NCBI GenBank assembly: GCA_032622095.1
Contig: CP136061.1
Location: 55,317,762-55,381,761, forward strand
Direction of reading: 5' to 3'
Length of the DNA stretch: 64,000 bases
Source of the DNA: Siphonodentalium dalli
Taxonomy: Eukaryota; Mollusca; Scaphopoda; Gadilida; Siphonodentaliidae
Shown: one piece after another, positions 61,166 to 64,000 of the stretch
How positions within the stretch are numbered: position 1 is the stretch's first letter
Layout of the letters: the number at the start of each line of letters is the position of its first letter
Position numbers and translations under genes: made by a program
Notes under the pieces: generated by a model
Told to the model about the DNA's origin: nothing
The model's input: the letters and a program-made list of their open reading frames with translations, nothing else
Databases searched by the model: none

Positions 61166-61399
61166 TAATTCATGGTACCCGTCCATCAAAGACTGACCCG
61201 ATGAAAAATTCCCCTGTTCCTAGGACATATATGACACAACAACCCATTCTGCCTTTTTAATCGAGATAATTGCATTCCGCGTTTCGTTTTGCATCCGTAT
61301 TTTACGCATGGGTAGCCGTTTAGCAGCTTCGATTGTAATAAAGAGCGTTAATCCTTAACACCTCCAAATATGGTCAATATAAAGATCGTCGATGCCGTA

Positions 61400-61575
61400 A
61401 CACCCGAAGTGGCGTTTGCGGTGATTTTGATATTGGGAGTGGAGAATCGGTGCTCAGAGCTTGTCCAAAATGCGACGTCGACGATTCCCGTGTGATTTTA
61501 CCTTTGGATAGGAAGTTTGGTCTCGATCGGTCAACCCGTTTTCGATTCTATAAAGGACATACAGACAGACAGGAG
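61400..61575 (-). mobile_element. Family B Helitron fragment
   Basis: Matches 38,545-38,700: TTTGCGGTGATTT, GAGCTT.TCCAAAA, CGACGATTCCCGTG and GGTCAACCCGTTTTCGATTC. Instead of a TC terminus the 5' side runs into GACAGACAGACAG and then GAGGGTATCACCCCC. Both ends are incomplete or altered. Confidence 0.6.
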
Positions 61576-61592
61576 GGTATCACCCCCTCCCC

Positions 61593-61672
61593 CCTGAATC
61601 CTGAATACGAGTTAATTTTGGGGGGTGAATCCTGAATACGAGTTAATTTTGGGGGGTGAATCCTGAATACAT
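61593..61672 (+). repeat. 32-33-bp tandem repeat, about 2.5 units
   Basis: Units of GAATCCTGAATACGAGTTAA followed by TTTTGGGGGGT. A related GAATACCAGTTAATTCGGGGG and GAATCCCGCGTAC block lies at 62,551-62,620, next to the Helitron end at 62,650. Confidence 0.85.
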
Positions 61673-61944
61673 GTTAAGAAATAATACATAGAAGTTACAT
61701 AGACACATTATGATGCCGGTCGCGTTATGAGGCCGTTATGATACCATTAATGATACTTTATGACCAGGGACGTGGCTAGAGGGTTTCCGTTGGGGGTGTC
61801 CACCTAGGGAAATTCCAACTGCACCCCCCTCCCTCCTTGAGTCAGAATCAGACCGAACACAAGTTTTGCATAATTCCATTTGCACCCCCCCCCCCCCCCC
61901 TCCTTGCACCTCAGTGTTTAGGCTTAATATCCTATATCTTCATA

Positions 61945-62420
61945 AACCATGATTCTATATTCCCGGTATGAGAAAATTCAGATATTTTAACCTGAAACAT
62001 TGCATAAATCCTAACATCTAGTGGTCTAACTCCATACACATGCACACGGTTACGGGCAAGAGACCACGACACACCGAGCTGACCATCGTTGTTCGGCCGG
62101 TGTGAGAAAATTTTGAAATTTGAACAAGAAAATCGCAAATCCTAGCATCCAGACTGGCCTCAACTAAAGCTTTCCTATATATAGTGTTGGAAATTTCAAA
62201 CCTCATACTCCCCTTCAGGTTGGAAATTTCTCCAACTGATGACCACAAGTTTGACCAAATGTAGTAAAATATTGTTAAACTTATTAGCATTTTTGTATTG
62301 GCCACCGGGGAGAGACAATGACACACCGGGCCGACCATGGTTCGGCCCGGTGTGCGAATTTTTTTTAATCTGAACAAGAAAATCGCAAAATCCTAGCATC
62401 TAGACTGGCGTCAAGCATTT
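61945..62420 (-). repeat. Tandem repeat T3 with GC-rich hairpin
   Basis: Three diverged units. GAGAAAATT or GCGAATTTT followed by TTTGAACAAGAAAATCGCAA-like sequence and TCCTAGCATC recurs near 61,970, 62,103 and 62,354. Two units are preceded by GACACACCG and a hairpin. In the last unit, 62,322-62,334 (CACACCGGGCCGA) pairs perfectly with 62,342-62,354. The middle unit has a decayed hairpin at 62,071-62,104. Confidence 0.8.
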
Positions 62421-62649
62421 TTAGCATGTTTATGATGGCACGGTGGTCGAATATGCCCAAGAAGCTACTATACCCACCCATTCACACAGATAACTAGCAC
62501 AAAATATTACTTTGCGCCATCAAAACCTGCGTCCAAGATGTTTTGCTTGAACCCGAATACCAGTTAATTCGGGGGTATGAATCCCGCGTACGGCTTCAAA
62601 ACACCCTGAATCCCGCGTACCGAAAAGGGGGGGGGGGGGGTGATACCCT

Positions 62650-62679
62650 CAGACAGAGGTCTTCAAAATATATATGAGA
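62650..62679 (-). mobile_element. Helitron 5' terminus abutting the next Helitron
   Basis: On the minus strand, TCTCATATATATTTTGAAGA begins at 62,679, directly after the CTAG of the neighbouring element (62,683-62,680). The first ~30 bases match the family A 5' end; after CTGTCTGAGGGTATCACCC the sequence is unlike family A and resembles the 61,575-61,670 block. Its 3' end was not found. It is either a second subfamily or a truncated element. Confidence 0.75.
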
Positions 62680-63146
62680 CTAGCCGATGAGCCCGACGTT
62701 GTCCGGGCTATTAAAAAACCAAATTTCAAGTCGATAGCTCTACCCGTTTCCGAGATCTGGTCTGCGCATGCGCGAAGCTGGCGTCGCACGCGCTCGGCGA
62801 CCCGATAAAATTCGTATCCGGGGCAAGATACATTCACATAGCAAATTTCAAATCGATAGCTCCACCCGTTTCCGAGATCTGGTCTGCGCATGCGCGAAGC
62901 TGGCGTCGCACGGGCTCGGCGACCCGATAAAATTCGTATCCGTGGCAAGATACATTCACATAGCAAATTTCAAGTCGATAGCTCCACCCGTTTCCGAGAT
63001 CTCGTCTGCGCCTGGTCAAACTACACACACGTACTAAGTTTCGTCCCGATCAGTCGAGAATCGTAGATTTGTATAAATGACATACATACAGACATACATA
63101 CAGACAGACAGACAGACAGACAGAGGTCTTCAAAATATATAGGAGA
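62680..63146 (-). mobile_element. Non-autonomous Helitron, family A, copy 3
   Basis: The minus-strand 5' end is TCTCCTATATATTTTGAAGA at 63,146, after a host A (plus T at 63,147). The 3' end is CTAG at 62,683-62,680, with the 20-base hairpin at 62,690-62,709. The interior has about three ~122-bp units and a GACA/CATA microsatellite near the 5' end (63,083-63,121). No coding capacity. Confidence 0.9.
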
Positions 63147-63149
63147 TAT

Positions 63150-63212
63150 GTCAATGCCCCAATGTCATATATACTCTGACCACAAGAGTGAATAAATTTG
63201 TATCTGTATCTG
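63150..63212 (+). mobile_element. Possible non-LTR retroelement or SINE 3' tail
   Basis: AATAAATTTGTATCTGTATCTG (shown to 63,210) resembles the simple-tailed 3' ends elsewhere in the window, here with a TGTATC unit. Very short, so uncertain. Confidence 0.25.
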
Positions 63213-64000
63213 TTTAAACTTTGGTATGGTGTTATCCAATTGGACCGTGATCGGAAATGCCACTGTAACAGACTTACAGTATTGTTTACATAACAATGGT
63301 TTCAATAATGAATGCCTTACAGGAATGTACAAGCCTTGTGGTGTGTTGTTATTTTAATTTTAATGCGGTCAACCATCTTAAGTCCAAATATTTGCACTTA
63401 AGTCCAAATAGTGATTTGATTTGTACTTACGTGTAATTAATTTATATTAATATAACGCCATTTGTGTAACCTAAATCGGTCAAGGGGCTGAGAAATGGCA
63501 TGAGTTCCCTATTTGAACCCATTTGGACAGTGACCATTTTTTGATCGGGTGTATGTAAAGAGTGCATTGGTGGCCACCCTACAATTAACACCCTTTGTTT
63601 GGCATAAATATAAATATTTTCGAATAAGGAATGGAATTCATCTTCGTGTCATGATTGGGGAGGTGAGGGGAGGGGAGGGACACCGAAACTGATAGTGATA
63701 CAAATATGTTTAGCGCTAGTTTCCACCAAATTCATATACGTACGTTCTTCACCAATGATACGACGAATCAAAGTAATTGGTTCTCCGTCTTAAATAGATA
63801 GGCTACACCCCTGTAAGTATGGAAAGGACCATGCATGCCCATGTGTCAAAATAAATACATTTATGGCATGTCCAGATAGGTCATCTAGTTCCTACTTAGC
63901 ATTTGCACTTAAGTCCAAATAATTGGACGTAAGTCCAAATATTCATTCAATTCTGACATGACTGAGTTACATGGCCATTTTCCCCACAACTCCGCCCTAT
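63213..64000. other. No gene recognised; repeated TTAAGTCCAAAT motifs
   Basis: ATTTGCACTTAAGTCCAAAT occurs near 63,392 and again at 63,900, and TTAAGTCCAAAT or GTAAGTCCAAAT occurs once more beside each. The two clusters are about 510 bp apart. No gene content is visible and the window ends here. Confidence 0.5.

Overview
The window looks like intergenic or very long-intron DNA from an AT-rich metazoan, most probably an aquatic invertebrate, possibly lophotrochozoan. The taxon is an inference. What is seen is no dense or operon-like gene layout, many diverged transposon copies, abundant microsatellites and homopolymer G/C runs, tRNA-type SINE and non-LTR-type tails, and Helitrons, MULE and TTAA-flanked elements of the kinds common in invertebrate genomes. 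No complete host gene could be recognised. The only protein family identified with confidence is a broken MULE-type transposase at 21.7-22.6 kb. One further unrecognised open frame (59,282-59,755, minus) may be a coding remnant.

Layout. 0-9 kb: two copies of a dispersed ~400 bp repeat (family E), three small palindromic repeats, a head-to-tail pair of non-autonomous Helitrons (4,068-5,467), a poly-G inverted-repeat element, and a third Helitron (8,289-8,937). 9-18 kb: a TTAA-flanked piggyBac-like MITE carrying a perfect 23-bp hairpin, then a run of independent local tandem duplications (11.6-13.0, 13.4-14.2, 16.2-16.7 and 16.9-17.4 kb) and a tRNA-derived SINE. 18-31 kb: mostly featureless AT-rich DNA, the MULE pseudogene, a 1.2-kb palindromic element with ~500-bp arms, family D repeats and a small TIR element. 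31-46 kb: a second piggyBac-like MITE copy, a further Helitron group at 37.5-38.7 kb, a 965-bp TTAA-flanked long-TIR element, a GAT/GAC microsatellite, and a third family E copy between two local direct repeats.

46.2-58.5 kb is the dominant object: a ~12.3-kb minisatellite of about 590 units of 21 bp with higher-order repeat structure. Because 21 is a multiple of three and the common unit variants mostly avoid stops, it holds overlapping open frames of 3,206 codons (plus) and 3,031 codons (minus). I treat these as a consequence of the repeat, not as genes. 58.5-64 kb: the unrecognised open frame, a GA microsatellite, more Helitrons including a second head-to-tail junction at 62,679/62,680, and a hairpin-bearing tandem repeat.

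There is no pathway to reconstruct. The coherent story is transposon ends and tandem-repeat growth: two Helitron-Helitron junctions with no intervening base, three Helitron groups that share a 5' terminus but not their interiors, and a minisatellite growing by blocks of about 30 units.
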